NCBI GenBank assembly: GCA_902825215.1
Contig: LR782234.1
Location: 1,240,001-1,304,000, forward strand
Length of the DNA stretch: 64,000 bases
Origin: Pseudomonas fluorescens
GTDB lineage: Bacteria > Pseudomonadota > Gammaproteobacteria > Pseudomonadales > Pseudomonadaceae
Direction: 5' to 3'
Positions within the stretch are counted from its first letter, which is position 1. The number at the start of each line of letters is the position of its first letter. The translations under genes were made by a program, and so were the position numbers. This document shows, one piece after another, positions 1 to 9,935 of the stretch. Under the pieces are notes generated by a model. That model did not search any database and was not told the origin of the DNA. It was given only the letters and a program-made list of their open reading frames with translations.

Positions 1-18
1 CCCACAGGCGGATTTGCA

Positions 19-2520
19 TCAGGCCTCAGGTTGAGCTGGGACCTGATCAGCCGCATCTTCACTACGATGCAGCGCCACCTGACGGATCGACAAACGAATC
101 TCCGCCGGCAGCACGCGCTTGGCCGCGCCTTCGGCCAGCTCGCCGAGCAGTTCGTGATAGCTGAGCTTGCCGGCTTCGTCGCGACGCAGCACGTCGAGGT
201 CCAGCATCGTCTGGATGAAGTGGCGGAACAGGCTCTTGTCGAAGAACTCTGGGGCGTTCAGCCCGTGAAGGATCGACAGGCGCTGGGCCATGACCGTGCA
301 CAGATCTTCCAGTTCTTCGGCGCTGATACTGTTCTGGCCGCTGTTGAGCAGCAGCGATACGGTCATGTAGAAACGCTGCAGGGTCTGCGCGATGCTTTTC
401 GACAGCAGCGTCAGCAGCACGAAATGTCGCGAACTCGGTGCCGGGCGCAGGTACAGGTCCTTCTCGAAACGCAACAAGCCTTGTTCAACAAAAGCTTCCA
501 GCCATTGATCAACTACACCGTCCAGCTCATCCAGCGTCCAGCGAATGAACAGTTCTGATTGCAGGTACGGATACAGTGCGCGGGTATAGCGCAGGATCTG
601 CTCGCGGCTCATACGCGAGGTGCTCTGGAAGAAACTCGCCAGCAGCGACGGCAGGGCGAAGATGTGCAACACGTTGTTGCGGTAGTAGGTCATCAGAACG
701 GCGTTCTGTTCGTCCAGATAGAGAATCTTGCCCAGCGCATCGTTCTGTTCGGCGAGCAGGTCCATGTCCTTCACATGCTCGATCAACGCGCGGCCATCGC
801 CTTCGGGCAGGGTGGTGTGCGGCGAGTACGGGACTTTGCGCAGCAGCGCCAGATACAGGTCCAGAACCCGCGCCATGGCACGATCATCCAGCGCCAGACG
901 CGTGGTCGAGAGCAACGCCAGCGCTACCAGATTGACCGGGTTGATCGCCGCGGCTTCGTTCAGATGCCGGGCGACTTTCTCGCCGAGTCGGTTGGTGGTC
1001 TCGTTGAGCCACGCCGGTTTGAACTGCGGACCGAGTTCCTGCTGGCGCCAGTCCGGTTGCTCCGCTTCGAGGAATTCGGCGAGTTTGATTGGCTCACCGA
1101 AATTCACCGCGACCTGGCCGAAGCGCTGCTTGAGCGCGCCGATCACTTTGAAAATATCGAAAATCGATTCTTTCTTCTTGCTTGCCCCGCGCAACTCGCC
1201 CAAGTAGGTGCGACCTTCGAGCACGCGCTCATAGCCGATATAAACCGGCACAAACACGATCGGCATGCGCGACGAACGCAGGAAGCTGCGCAGGGTGATC
1301 GCGAGCATGCCGGTTTTCGGCTGCAGCATGCGCCCGGTGCGCGAGCGACCGCCTTCGACGAAGTATTCGACCGGGAAACCTTTGGTAAACAGCGTGTGCA
1401 GGTATTCGTTGAACACCGAGGTGTACAGCGGGTTGCCCTTGAACGTGCGGCGCATGAAAAACGCGCCGCCACGGCGCAGCAGGCTGCCGATCACCGGCAT
1501 GTTGAGGTTGATCCCGGCGGCGATGTGCGGCGGGGTCAGGCCGTTACGGAACAGCAGATACGACAGCAGCAAGTAGTCGATGTGGCTGCGGTGGCACGGC
1601 ACGTAGATTACTTCGTGACCCTGAGCAACCTCTTGCACGCCTTCGATGTGGTTGACCTTGATGCCGTCGTAGATCTTGTTCCAGAACCAGCTCAGCACCA
1701 CTTCGAGGAAGCGGATCGCGGTGTAGGTGTAGTCCGAGGCGATCTCGTTGCCGTAGCGCAGGGCCTGGGCTTTGGCTTTTTCCGGGGAGATGTTCTCGCG
1801 CTCGGCTTCGTCGAGGATCGCTTGTTTGACCAGCGGCTGATTGAGCAAGCCTTTGACCAGATTGCGGCGGTGGGAAATGTCCGGACCGATCACCGCCGCC
1901 TTCAGGTTGCGGAAGTGCACACGCAGGATTCGCTGGGCCATACGCACGGTGCGTTCGTGGCCCTTGTTGTGATCAATCAGTTCGCGCAAATGGATTGGCG
2001 CGGAGAATTGCACGCGGGTCTTGCGGCCCAGGACGATGATGCTCAGCAAGCGCCGCAAACGGCCGGTGACCGCCCAGCTGTCGGCGAACAACAGTTTCCA
2101 CGGGCTGTTTTCGCTGTCCGGCGATTGGCCCCAGAACACGCTGACCGGAATGATCTGCGCATCTTCAGCGGCGTTTTGCGAGAGTGCGCTGACCAGTCGG
2201 GTCAACGTCGGCGGCGCGCCGCGTTTGTCCTGGCGGCCGAGCCAGTCCGGGTCCGGGGTCAGATAGAAAAACGCCGCCGGTTCGATCAGCGCACCCACCG
2301 ACACGGCCAGCACCGGCCGCGGCAGGCCGGCCTTGGTGCACTCGGTGTCGACCACGGCCAGATCGGTCAGCGAAGGGTTTTGCAGGACGTAGAACACCGG
2401 ACGACTGCGGTCGAGGTTGAGGGTGAACGACGACTGATTGATCGTCTCGGAGCGAACCCAGAGGTACAACAGTCGGCGCAGGGTGCCAAACACAAGACGG
2501 CGGAACGGGGAACGGGTCAT
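19..2520 (-). CDS. plsB: Glycerol-3-phosphate 1-O-acyltransferase PlsB
   Basis: An 833-residue protein, full length for PlsB, which transfers an acyl group from acyl-ACP or acyl-CoA to position 1 of glycerol-3-phosphate as the first step of phospholipid synthesis at the inner membrane. The acyltransferase HX4D motif (HRSHID) is near residue 310. The glycerol-phosphate binding block [10 protein letters not shown] is near residues 387-396, preceded by GGAFFMRR. The gene is monocistronic here and divergent from the cold-shock gene. A long open frame on the opposite strand is a high-GC shadow. Start ATG at 2520. Confidence 0.97.
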   Translation of the reverse strand: MTRSPFRRLVFGTLRRLLYLWVRSETINQSSFTLNLDRSRPVFYVLQNPSLTDLAVVDTECTKAGLPRPVLAVSVGALIEPAAFFYLTPDPDWLGRQDKRGAPPTLTRLVSALSQNAAEDAQIIPVSVFWGQSPDSENSPWKLLFADSWAVTGRLRRLLSIIVLGRKTRVQFSAPIHLRELIDHNKGHERTVRMAQRILRVHFRNLKAAVIGPDISHRRNLVKGLLNQPLVKQAILDEAERENISPEKAKAQALRYGNEIASDYTYTAIRFLEVVLSWFWNKIYDGIKVNHIEGVQEVAQGHEVIYVPCHRSHIDYLLLSYLLFRNGLTPPHIAAGINLNMPVIGSLLRRGGAFFMRRTFKGNPLYTSVFNEYLHTLFTKGFPVEYFVEGGRSRTGRMLQPKTGMLAITLRSFLRSSRMPIVFVPVYIGYERVLEGRTYLGELRGASKKKESIFDIFKVIGALKQRFGQVAVNFGEPIKLAEFLEAEQPDWRQQELGPQFKPAWLNETTNRLGEKVARHLNEAAAINPVNLVALALLSTTRLALDDRAMARVLDLYLALLRKVPYSPHTTLPEGDGRALIEHVKDMDLLAEQNDALGKILYLDEQNAVLMTYYRNNVLHIFALPSLLASFFQSTSRMSREQILRYTRALYPYLQSELFIRWTLDELDGVVDQWLEAFVEQGLLRFEKDLYLRPAPSSRHFVLLTLLSKSIAQTLQRFYMTVSLLLNSGQNSISAEELEDLCTVMAQRLSILHGLNAPEFFDKSLFRHFIQTMLDLDVLRRDEAGKLSYHELLGELAEGAAKRVLPAEIRLSIRQVALHRSEDAADQVPAQPEA

Positions 2521-2757
2521 ACGGCTTCTGCGTGAGTGGATAAACCGAGCGGTTGCTCAAGTGGGCGACAGTTTGCCGTATTGGGTGAAAATCGGCAAAA
2601 AAGCGCCGAACTAATCTCCTGTTGAGACTTTTTCCACCTGTCATATACTCGGCGCTCTGTTGCCGGTGCCCTTTGATGGACGTCGGACGCAGGCTGACGT
2701 TCCTCTGAGGCTTTCCTGCGAAAAGCCCGTTCAATAATAAAAAAGGAGTATGAACAG

Positions 2758-2967
2758 ATGGCAACACGCGAAACCGGCAATGTGAAGTGGTTCAACGACG
2801 CCAAGGGTTATGGCTTCATTCAGCGCGAAGACGGGGCGGACGTGTTCGTGCACTACCGCGCGATTCGCGGCGAAGGGCACCGCTCGCTGACTGAAGGCCA
2901 GCAGGTTGAGTATGCCGTGATCAGCGGCGAGAAGGGCTTGCAGGCTGAGGACGTAGTCGGTCTCTAA
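2758..2967 (+). CDS. Cold-shock domain protein (CspA family)
   Basis: A 69-residue single cold-shock domain. RNP1 (KGYGFI, residues 16-21) and RNP2 (DVFVHY, residues 28-33) are intact, so it should bind single-stranded RNA or DNA and act as an RNA chaperone in the cytoplasm. A strong ribosome binding site, AAGGAG, lies 8-12 bases before the ATG. A leader of roughly 100 bases between it and plsB would suit the long 5' leaders common in csp genes. It resembles the CapA/CspD-like Pseudomonas proteins, but the exact paralogue cannot be named from sequence alone. Confidence 0.95.
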   Translation: MATRETGNVKWFNDAKGYGFIQREDGADVFVHYRAIRGEGHRSLTEGQQVEYAVISGEKGLQAEDVVGL

Positions 2968-2968
2968 A

Positions 2969-3074
2969 GATCGTTCCCACGCTCTGCGTGGGAATGCCTC
3001 AACGGACGCTCTGCGTCCGCTTTGGGACGCAGAGCGTCCCGGGCTGCATTCCCACGCGGAGCGTGGGAACGATC
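2969..3074. repeat. Large inverted repeat of a REP-type palindrome downstream of the csp gene
   Basis: A block of about 29 bases starting GATCGTTCCCACGCTCTGCG at 2969-2997 is repeated in inverted orientation at 3046-3074. Between them is a second imperfect palindrome, GGACGCTCTGCGTCC, and its partner. This is a Pseudomonas repetitive extragenic palindrome pair. Placed directly after the csp stop codon it may also stabilise or terminate the transcript. Confidence 0.8.
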
Positions 3075-3076
3075 AA

Positions 3077-3153
3077 ACAGCAGCTTCAAGCTGCAAGCCA
3101 CAAGCTATAAGCAGTTTCGCTTGCAGCTTGCAGCTCGTAACTTGCAGCTGCTT
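3077..3153. repeat. Second extragenic palindromic repeat (AGCTTGCAGCTTG type)
   Basis: A stretch built from short, alternating AGCTTCAAGCTGC and GCTTGCAGCTTGCAGC words with AGCAGC and GCAGCTGCT outer arms. Related words (CGCTTGCAGCTTAAAACTTG) occur at about 8550-8578. This is a low-complexity extragenic repeat, not a gene. Confidence 0.55.
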
Positions 3154-3531
3154 CTAAGCCGTTTTCCAGGTGATTTCTTCTTCACCATCTTCGCTGATGC
3201 GCATCCAGCGATCGGCGGTTTCTTCGCCTTCCTCTTCGACCCATGTCCCCGGTGCGCAGCGCACTTCGACGTTCAGCGCGGCAAAGGCTGCGCGGGCGCA
3301 GGCGATGTCGTCGTCCCAGGGGGTCTGGTCGCTCTCCAGGTACAGGCTGTTCCACTTGCCCACGGCTTTCGGCAGCCAGGTCACCGGGATGGTGCCGGCC
3401 TTGCACTTGTACGTCTGACCTTTCTGTACCCAGTCGCTGCACGGGCCCAGCGCGGCGCCGAGCCAGGCGGAAATGGCCTTGTGGTCGACGTCGGCGTCTT
3501 TCAGGTAAATCTCGATATCCGGTTGGCGCAT
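3154..3531 (-). CDS. Conserved hypothetical protein, 125 residues
   Basis: Starts at the ATG at 3531 (MRQPDIEIYL) and gives an acidic, tryptophan-rich soluble protein with no signal peptide or membrane segment. It is followed closely by the rlmA-dapE pair on the same strand only after a 75-base gap, so co-transcription is uncertain. I recognise it as the kind of small conserved protein found in fluorescent pseudomonads but know no function. Longer upstream in-frame codons read through a region with no ribosome binding site. Confidence 0.7.
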   Translation of the reverse strand: MRQPDIEIYLKDADVDHKAISAWLGAALGPCSDWVQKGQTYKCKAGTIPVTWLPKAVGKWNSLYLESDQTPWDDDIACARAAFAALNVEVRCAPGTWVEEEGEETADRWMRISEDGEEEITWKTA

Positions 3532-3606
3532 GGATGTCCTCACTGCGGGTCTGAAAAATCCATTCGCGGATTTAGCCGGCCCCGGGCACTTGCCCGGAAC
3601 CAAAAG

Positions 3607-4416
3607 TTATTGAACAACGAAATAATCGTAGCGCATCGAAATGGTGGTCTCGAACGGCTCGGCCTGTTCGATCACCGCCGCGCGACGCTCGGCACTGGCG
3701 CGCCAGCCGTGGGGTGTCATCGCCAACAGGTTGGCGCGATCCTCGGGCTTTTCCAGCGTCAGTTTGAATTCCAGGGTTTCACTGTGCGCCAGCGCCATGC
3801 CTTCGGGCACCAGGGCCAGATGCTTGTCGTCGGTGTATTCGCGCACTTCGTCATACAGGCGTTCGCGCAGCTCCATCAGATGGCCGCGGGTCGGGCCGAC
3901 TTTCATCAGACCGCCGCCCACGCTGAGGAGACGCTTGGCCTCATCCCAGTCCAGCGGGCTGAAAACGCTGGCGAGAAACTGGCAACTGCCCGACGCCAAC
4001 GGCACGCGGGCCATGCTGGCGATCAACCAGCTGATCGCCGGGTTACGCTTGCAGGCGCGTTTGACGGCTTCGCGGGAGATATCCAGCGCGTAGCCGTCGG
4101 CGTCTGGCAGGGCCTCGGCGATCTGCGCGGTGTAGTAACCCTCGCCACAACCGATATCGACCCAGCGATCCGGCGCATAACCGGCCGCCAGTTCAGCCAG
4201 GCGCCTGGCAACCGGTGCGTAATGCCCGGCGTTCAGAAAGTCGCGGCGCGCCTCGACCATCGCCTGATTGTCGCCTGGATCACGGCTGTTCTTGTGCTGC
4301 ACCGGCAACAGGTTCAGGTAACCCTGACGCGCTCGGTCGAAGCGGTGGCCGGCAGGGCAGACCACGCCGTTATCCACCGCGTTCAGCGGTTCACTGCAGA
4401 GGGGGCAAGCGAGCAT
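3607..4416 (-). CDS. rlmA: 23S rRNA (guanine-N1)-methyltransferase RlmA
   Basis: A 269-residue protein with an N-terminal zinc ribbon (CPLC at residues 4-7 and CPAGH near residue 20) and a class I SAM-binding motif, VDIGCGEGYY. This is the RlmA(I) layout, which methylates N1 of G745 in 23S rRNA. Its ATG shares one base with the stop codon of the upstream dapE (TGATG), indicating translational coupling on the minus strand. Confidence 0.92.
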   Translation of the reverse strand: MLACPLCSEPLNAVDNGVVCPAGHRFDRARQGYLNLLPVQHKNSRDPGDNQAMVEARRDFLNAGHYAPVARRLAELAAGYAPDRWVDIGCGEGYYTAQIAEALPDADGYALDISREAVKRACKRNPAISWLIASMARVPLASGSCQFLASVFSPLDWDEAKRLLSVGGGLMKVGPTRGHLMELRERLYDEVREYTDDKHLALVPEGMALAHSETLEFKLTLEKPEDRANLLAMTPHGWRASAERRAAVIEQAEPFETTISMRYDYFVVQ

Positions 4417-5567
4417 CAGGCGAGCAACTTGATCAGGGTCTGGTAGTAGATCTCGGTCAGCACATCGAGGTCCGCCGCCAGAACGCGCTCGTTGACCTGG
4501 TGAATGGTCGCGTTGACCGGGCCCAGTTCAACCACTTGCGTGCCCATGGTCGCGATGAAGCGGCCATCGGAGGTGCCGCCACTGGTGGACGCCTTGGTCT
4601 CGCGCCCGGTAATGGTCTTGATGCTCGCCGACACCGCGTCGAGCAGTGCGCCCGGTTCGGTGAGGAACGGCAGACCGGACAGCGCCCAGTCGATGTGCCA
4701 GTCCAGATCGTGCTTGTCGAGGATATCGGCGACGCGTTTCTGCAGGCCTTCAACGGTCGATTCGGTGGAGAAGCGGAAGTTGAACACCGCCACCAGATCG
4801 CCCGGAATCACGTTGGTCGCGCCGGTGCCGGAATTGACGTTGGAAATCTGAAAACTGGTCGGCGGGAAGAAGTCGTTGCCGTGATCCCAATGCTCGGCGG
4901 CAAGTTCGGCCAGTGCCGGGGCGGCGAGGTGGATCGGGTTTTTCGCCAGATGCGGATAGGCGACGTGCCCTTGAATACCCTTGACCGTGAGCTTGGCGCC
5001 GAGCGAGCCGCGACGGCCATTCTTGACCACGTCACCAACCAGTGTGGTGCTCGACGGCTCGCCGACGATGCACCAGTCCAGACGTTCATTGCGTGCAGCG
5101 AGACGCTCAACCACCGCTTTGGTGCCATGATGCGCCGGGCCTTCTTCGTCGCTGGTGATCAGGAACGCGACCTTGCCCTTGTGGTTCGGGTAGTCGGCGA
5201 CGAAGCGCTCGGCGGCAACGGTCATCGACGCCAGGCTGCCTTTCATGTCCGCCGCACCACGGCCGCAGAGCATGCCGTGTTCGTCGATCACGGCGTTGAA
5301 CGGGTCGATCTGCCACGCGCTGACCGGGCCGGTCGGCACCACGTCGGTGTGGCCGGCGAAGCACAGCACCGGGCCTTCACCGTTGCCGTGGGTAGCCCAG
5401 AAGTTATCCACATCTTCGATGCGCATCGGCTCAAGCGTGAAACCGGCATCGCCCAGGCGCTGCATCATCTGCTTCTGGCAATCGGCGTCGACCGGCGTCA
5501 CGGACGGACGGCGGATCAGGTCGATGGCGAGCTGGAGGGTCGGCGAAAGGTCGGCGTGGGCCGTCAT
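4416..5567 (-). CDS. dapE: Succinyl-diaminopimelate desuccinylase DapE
   Basis: A 383-residue M20-family metallopeptidase hydrolysing N-succinyl-LL-2,6-diaminopimelate in lysine and peptidoglycan synthesis. Metal and catalytic signatures are present: [15 protein letters not shown] and [10 protein letters not shown]. The ATG at 5567 ([10 protein letters not shown]) is chosen because GGAG sits about 8 bases upstream and because upstream codons run into a REP element. Its substrate is made downstream of the DapD step, and dapD lies in the same window. Confidence 0.95.
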   Translation of the reverse strand: MTAHADLSPTLQLAIDLIRRPSVTPVDADCQKQMMQRLGDAGFTLEPMRIEDVDNFWATHGNGEGPVLCFAGHTDVVPTGPVSAWQIDPFNAVIDEHGMLCGRGAADMKGSLASMTVAAERFVADYPNHKGKVAFLITSDEEGPAHHGTKAVVERLAARNERLDWCIVGEPSSTTLVGDVVKNGRRGSLGAKLTVKGIQGHVAYPHLAKNPIHLAAPALAELAAEHWDHGNDFFPPTSFQISNVNSGTGATNVIPGDLVAVFNFRFSTESTVEGLQKRVADILDKHDLDWHIDWALSGLPFLTEPGALLDAVSASIKTITGRETKASTSGGTSDGRFIATMGTQVVELGPVNATIHQVNERVLAADLDVLTEIYYQTLIKLLA

Positions 5568-5602
5568 GGAAAACTCCGGAATCATGAATTTGCGCGAGGG
5601 CC

Positions 5603-5694
5603 AATGTGGGAGCGAGCCTGCTCGCGAAAGCGGTGTACCAGGCAACATAGAGGTTGAATGTTACAAAGCCTTCGCGAGCAGGCTCGCTCCTACA
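5603..5694. repeat. REP pair (inverted) upstream of dapE
   Basis: TGTGGGAGCGAGCCTGCTCG at about 5604 and its inverse CGCGAGCAGGCTCGCTCC at about 5672 form an inverted pair about 90 bases long. The same element recurs at 9448, 11167 and 12785. Confidence 0.85.
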
Positions 5695-5762
5695 GGGGAT
5701 TGGGTTCGGTCAGTCAGACCCTGTATGCCGCCAAGCCCCGTAAAATGGCGGTTATCTTAAAG

Positions 5763-5791
5763 CAAAACGGCGACCATTGGCCGCCGTTTAG
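5763..5791. terminator. Intrinsic terminator downstream of ndvB
   Basis: AAACGGCG and CGCCGTTT form an 8-base stem around a short loop just after the ndvB stop codon at 5807 (minus strand). It is A/T-flanked on both sides, so it could act bidirectionally. Confidence 0.6.
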
Positions 5792-5806
5792 TGCATCGAT
5801 GCCGAT

Positions 5807-8398
5807 TTAGACGACCGGTGCCGCTTCCTGCGCAACGGCAGGTTTGGGCAGCGACGACAGGAACGCCATGATCAGCGCCGCCAGATAAGGGAGCGACTGC
5901 ACCAGCAGCATCACCACCCAGAAGCGCATGTCATTGCTCGGCATGCCGTTGACCAGAAAGATCCCCAGCGCCGCGCCCCACAACAGCAGCATGATGAACA
6001 CTTCCTCGCGCGCTTCGGAAATCGCCACCCAGAAACCATGGTTGTCGGCATTTTTCGGTGTGCGGAAGAACGGAATACTGCTGGTGAAGAAGCCGTACAG
6101 CACCGCTTTGGCGATGGTGTGCGACAACGCCAGCCCGGCCAGCGCCGCACAGAATGCATCCTTGAGGTTGACGCCGACGGCGCGACGATAAAGGAAGATG
6201 ATCTTGCCGACCTTGAACACAAACAGTGCCAGTGGCGGGATCGCGAAAATCAACAGTGGCGGATCGACCCGTTGCGGCACGATGATCATCGCCGCCGACC
6301 ACAACAGCGCGCCGACGGTGAAGAAGATGTTCATGCCATCGGCAACCCATGGCAGCCAGCCGGCGAGGAAGTGGTAGCGCTGGCCGCGGGTCAGCTCAGT
6401 ATCCTTGCCGCGCAGCAGGCTGGCGGTGTGGCGCTTGATGATCTGGATCGCGCCATAGGCCCAGCGGAAACGCTGTTTCTTGAAGTCGATAAATGTATCC
6501 GGCATCAGGCCTTTGCCGTAGCTGTCGTGGTAATACGCCGCCGACAGGCCTTTTTCGAACACGCGCAGACCCAGCTCGGCATCTTCACAGATGCACCAGT
6601 CGGCCCAGCCCAATTCTTCCAGGACCGAACGGCGGGTCATGGTCATGGTGCCGTGCTGAATGATCGCGTCACGGTCGTTGCGGGTGACCATGCCGATGTG
6701 GAAGAAGCCTTTGTACTCGGCGTAGCAGAGCTTCTTGAAAGTGCTTTCGTTCTGGTCGCGATAATCCTGCGGCGACTGCACCACAGCGATTTTCGGGTCG
6801 GCAAAGTGCGGCACCATGTGCTTGAGCCAGTTCGGGTGCACGCAGTAATCGGAGTCGATCACCGCGATCACTTCGGCGTCCTTGGCGGTGTGCGGAATCA
6901 GGTAGTTCAGCGCGCCACCCTTGAACCCGGCCAGCGGCGCGACGTGGAAGAACTTGAAACGCGGGCCGAGGGTCGCGCAGTAGTCGCGTACCGGCTCCCA
7001 CACCGCCGGGTCCTTGGTGTTGTTGTCGATGATCAGCACTTCGTAGTCTGGATAATCGAGGGCGGCGAGGGCGTCGAGGGTCTGTTTGACCATCTCCGGC
7101 GGCTCGTTGTAGCACGGCACATGGATCGAGACTTTCGGGCGATAGCTGGAGTCGCCAACCACCGGCAGGAATTCACGGCGACGCTTGTGAATCCACACCG
7201 CTTCGGCCAGTTCATGGGCCTCGGTCAGCAGCACGATGAACACGCCGAGCGCACCGAGGGCCAGAAGAAACCCGACCGTCAGGCTGAACCACGTGCTGTA
7301 TTGCTGGCTGTAGTCGTAGCCGATGTACACCAGCACCGAACCGCAGAGGAACGCGATAAAGGTCAGGAACGTGCGGCCGCGCTGGCGCAGGGCCGAGCCG
7401 TCGATCATCAGCAGGGTGAGCGACAACAGCGCCAGCACCACCGAGCCGATGGCCAGTACGCGCCACTGCGGAATCGCCACCACCGGGCCTTCGAAATTGA
7501 ATTTCTGCTGGCGCGCAGCGTTGAACACGCCCCAGTAAGCGCCGACCGAGCCTTCGTCGCTGGCCTTCCACGGCTGATCGAACGCCTCGATCACGAAGTA
7601 GTTGAAGCCCTGACGGTTAAGCTTGTTGACCAGAGTACGCAGATAGATGGCCTGGTCGGCCGGCGACGCATCGGCTCCACCGCGCATGCGACCGTTGCTC
7701 GGCCAGCCGACTTCGGAAAGCAGCAGCGGTTTTTTCGGGAACAGCTTCTTCAGATCACGCGCGCGGTCGAAGACGAACTGCCCGGCCTTGTCGACCGGAA
7801 TGAATTCCCAGTACGGCAGAACGTGGGCGGCAATCAGGTCGACGTGCTTGGCCAGTTGCGGGTATTTCTCCCAGATGTGCCATTGCTCGGACGTCGTCAC
7901 CGGTACTTTGACCGCCGCACGCACGCGATCCAGCAGCACGATCAGCGCTTCAGGAGTGATTTCTTCACGGAACAGGGCTTCGTTGCCGACCACCACGCGC
8001 ACTACGCTGCGCGAGGTGTTGGCCAGTTCGATGGCTTTGGCGATTTCCCGTTCGTTGCGTTCCTGGTCGGGGCTGATCCAGATACCGAGGGTTACGCGCA
8101 AACCAAACTCTTCAGCCAGTTTCGGAATGTCGCCCAACGAGCCGTCGACCGAGTAGATGCGGATGTTGTCCGTCAGCTTGCTCATGATCTCCAGATCGCG
8201 GCGCATTTCGTCGTCAGTCGGATACTGATCTTTCTGTGGGAATTGTCCCTGCTGGAATGGCGAATAAGAGAAACCAGAGATCTGCTCCGGCCAGTTCGGC
8301 GCTGACACCGGGCGGTTGATCAACGCCCAGAAACCGCTGAAAAGCGCAGCGATGGCCAGCACGACCACCAGGTTGAGTCCAAATTTACGCGATGACAT
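5807..8398 (-). CDS. ndvB: Beta-glucan glucosyltransferase, NdvB-like (GH17 domain plus GT2 domain)
   Basis: An 863-residue inner-membrane protein. The N-terminal half has one membrane anchor and a glycoside-hydrolase-17-like domain (LSEVGWPSNG), followed by membrane helices. A family-2 glycosyltransferase core follows, with D-x-D (IDSDYC, about residue 512), a catalytic acidic motif (CEDAELG, about 607) and an R/Q-x-x-R-W motif (KKQRFRW, about 644), then C-terminal membrane helices. This matches Pseudomonas NdvB, which makes cyclic beta-1,3-glucans linked to biofilm antibiotic tolerance. The ATG at 8398 (MSSRKFG) is chosen over upstream codons because the membrane anchor follows at once. Confidence 0.88.
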   Translation of the reverse strand: MSSRKFGLNLVVVLAIAALFSGFWALINRPVSAPNWPEQISGFSYSPFQQGQFPQKDQYPTDDEMRRDLEIMSKLTDNIRIYSVDGSLGDIPKLAEEFGLRVTLGIWISPDQERNEREIAKAIELANTSRSVVRVVVGNEALFREEITPEALIVLLDRVRAAVKVPVTTSEQWHIWEKYPQLAKHVDLIAAHVLPYWEFIPVDKAGQFVFDRARDLKKLFPKKPLLLSEVGWPSNGRMRGGADASPADQAIYLRTLVNKLNRQGFNYFVIEAFDQPWKASDEGSVGAYWGVFNAARQQKFNFEGPVVAIPQWRVLAIGSVVLALLSLTLLMIDGSALRQRGRTFLTFIAFLCGSVLVYIGYDYSQQYSTWFSLTVGFLLALGALGVFIVLLTEAHELAEAVWIHKRRREFLPVVGDSSYRPKVSIHVPCYNEPPEMVKQTLDALAALDYPDYEVLIIDNNTKDPAVWEPVRDYCATLGPRFKFFHVAPLAGFKGGALNYLIPHTAKDAEVIAVIDSDYCVHPNWLKHMVPHFADPKIAVVQSPQDYRDQNESTFKKLCYAEYKGFFHIGMVTRNDRDAIIQHGTMTMTRRSVLEELGWADWCICEDAELGLRVFEKGLSAAYYHDSYGKGLMPDTFIDFKKQRFRWAYGAIQIIKRHTASLLRGKDTELTRGQRYHFLAGWLPWVADGMNIFFTVGALLWSAAMIIVPQRVDPPLLIFAIPPLALFVFKVGKIIFLYRRAVGVNLKDAFCAALAGLALSHTIAKAVLYGFFTSSIPFFRTPKNADNHGFWVAISEAREEVFIMLLLWGAALGIFLVNGMPSNDMRFWVVMLLVQSLPYLAALIMAFLSSLPKPAVAQEAAPVV

Positions 8399-8586
8399 AG
8401 CTATTTCGGGTTCCAAAGGCTGTGGAACGAAGGATCGGTCGGCTAGACGCCCGAGGGGCGCGCATCCTACACCGGCGGTTAACCAGTCGTACAACTGACG
8501 GGAAAATGCCTGACATTGGGCAGTCGTCTCTGACTTAAGTTCTTACACTTGTCGCTTGCAGCTTAAAACTTGTCGCTGCGTAGCCC

Positions 8587-8592
8587 TATAAT
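8587..8592 (+). promoter_or_regulatory. Sigma-70 -10 box for tcdA
   Basis: A perfect TATAAT lies 26 bases before the tcdA ATG, immediately after the extragenic repeat. A good -35 is less clear. Confidence 0.5.
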
Positions 8593-8618
8593 GCGCGCCG
8601 GTTTTTGGGGTAATGGTC

Positions 8619-9431
8619 ATGAGTACAGAAGATCCGCGGTTTGCAGGCATCGCCCGTTTGTATGGCATCGAAGGCCTGGAGCGCTTGCGCGCCGCCCATG
8701 TGGCGATCGTCGGTGTCGGCGGTGTCGGTTCCTGGGCGGCGGAAGCCATGGCCCGTTGTGGTGTCGGCGAGATTTCGCTGTTCGACCTCGACGACGTCTG
8801 CGTCAGCAACGCCAACCGGCAGTTGCATGCGCTGGACAGCACCGTCGGCAAGCCCAAGGTCGAGGTGATGGCCGAGCGTCTGCGTGGAATCAACCCGGAC
8901 TGCACCGTGCATGCGGTCGCGGATTTCGTCACCCGCGACACCATGGCCGAATACATCACGCCGCACATCGACTGCGTGATCGACTGCATCGACGCAGTCA
9001 ACGCCAAGGCAGCGCTGATCGCCTGGTGCAAGCGGCGCAAGATCCAGATCATCACCACCGGCGGCGCCGGCGGGCAGATTGACCCGACGCTGATTCAGGT
9101 CTGCGATCTGAACCGCACCTTCAACGACCCGCTGGCTTCGAAAGTGCGCTCGACATTGCGCCGCGATTACGGCTTCTCGCGCACCGTGACCCGGCATTAC
9201 AGCGTGCCATGCGTGTTTTCCACGGAACAGCTGCGCTATCCGAAGCCGGACGGCAGCATCTGTTTGCAGAAGAGTTTTGTCGGCGACGGGGTGAAGCTCG
9301 ACTGCGCCGGCGGGTTTGGCGCGGTGATGATGGTCACGGCAACGTTCGGCATGGTCGCGGCGACGAAGGCTGTGGACAAGATTGTTGCCGGAGTGCGGCG
9401 GCCTTCGGACCGTATCAAGCCGCAGGCCTGA
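8619..9431 (+). CDS. tcdA: tRNA threonylcarbamoyladenosine dehydratase TcdA (CsdL)
   Basis: A 270-residue ThiF/E1-like ATP-binding enzyme that cyclises t6A37 in tRNA to ct6A. The nucleotide-binding glycine loop GVGGVGSW is near residue 30. In this group the enzyme works with the CsdA-CsdE sulfur-transfer pair, and csdE-csdA lie just downstream on the opposite strand. The second ATG (8619) is preferred over 8613 because GGGG falls about 8 bases before it. Confidence 0.93.
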   Translation: MSTEDPRFAGIARLYGIEGLERLRAAHVAIVGVGGVGSWAAEAMARCGVGEISLFDLDDVCVSNANRQLHALDSTVGKPKVEVMAERLRGINPDCTVHAVADFVTRDTMAEYITPHIDCVIDCIDAVNAKAALIAWCKRRKIQIITTGGAGGQIDPTLIQVCDLNRTFNDPLASKVRSTLRRDYGFSRTVTRHYSVPCVFSTEQLRYPKPDGSICLQKSFVGDGVKLDCAGGFGAVMMVTATFGMVAATKAVDKIVAGVRRPSDRIKPQA

Positions 9432-9447
9432 TGCTGCGGCTGACGGC

Positions 9448-9530
9448 CTCTTCGCGAGCAGGCTCGCTCCCACGCTGAATCTGTGGAATTCACAAGTCCC
9501 CTGTGGGAGCGAGCCTGCTCGCGAAGGCGA
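9448..9530. repeat. REP pair (inverted) between tcdA and csdE
   Basis: CTTCGCGAGCAGGCTCGCTC at about 9450 faces GTGGGAGCGAGCCTGCTCGC at about 9502. It sits between convergent genes and could serve as a bidirectional transcript stabiliser. Confidence 0.85.
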
Positions 9531-9935
9531 TTAGCGCGCCAACTCATTCATCCGCTGGAGCACCGCATTCAAGCCATTACTGCGCGAAGGCGACAACTGC
9601 CGCGACAGCCCCAACTGATTGAACCACTCTGGCAGATCCACCTGCTGCAATTTAGCCGCCGACAAGCCATTGACCCGCAGGAGCAACAACGCCACCAGCC
9701 CACGAATCATCCGTGCATCGCTGCTCGCCCTGAATTGCCAATCCCCGTCGCGCAGCTCGCCCACCAGCCACACCTGGCTCTCACAGCCATGCACTCGGTT
9801 GGCCTCACACTTTTCAGTGTCATCCAGCGCTGGCAAGCGATCACCGAACTGCATCAGCAACCGCGCCCGCTGCTCCCAGCCCGCCGCGTTCTGAAACGTC
9901 TGCAGCGCTTCGGCTGCTTCAACCGGCAGGCTCAT
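9531..9935 (-). CDS. csdE: Cysteine desulfuration protein CsdE (SufE family)
   Basis: A 134-residue SufE-type sulfur acceptor. The sulfur-accepting cysteine lies in the family motif VHGCESQVWL. It takes persulfide from CsdA. Its ATG overlaps the end of csdA by four bases (9932-9935), so the two are translationally coupled. Confidence 0.93.
   Translation of the reverse strand: MSLPVEAAEALQTFQNAAGWEQRARLLMQFGDRLPALDDTEKCEANRVHGCESQVWLVGELRDGDWQFRASSDARMIRGLVALLLLRVNGLSAAKLQQVDLPEWFNQLGLSRQLSPSRSNGLNAVLQRMNELAR

Noticed and set aside
559..2535. A 658-codon open frame opposite plsB.
   Set aside because: It is antisense to a well-matched plsB, is rich in Gln/Arg/His as expected from a high-GC shadow frame, and has no ribosome site.
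4215..5657. A 480-codon open frame opposite rlmA/dapE.
   Set aside because: Shadow of two well-identified genes on the other strand.
6038..8305. A 755-codon open frame opposite ndvB.
   Set aside because: Antisense shadow of a clear GH17/GT2 protein; composition is biased and no family resemblance is visible.
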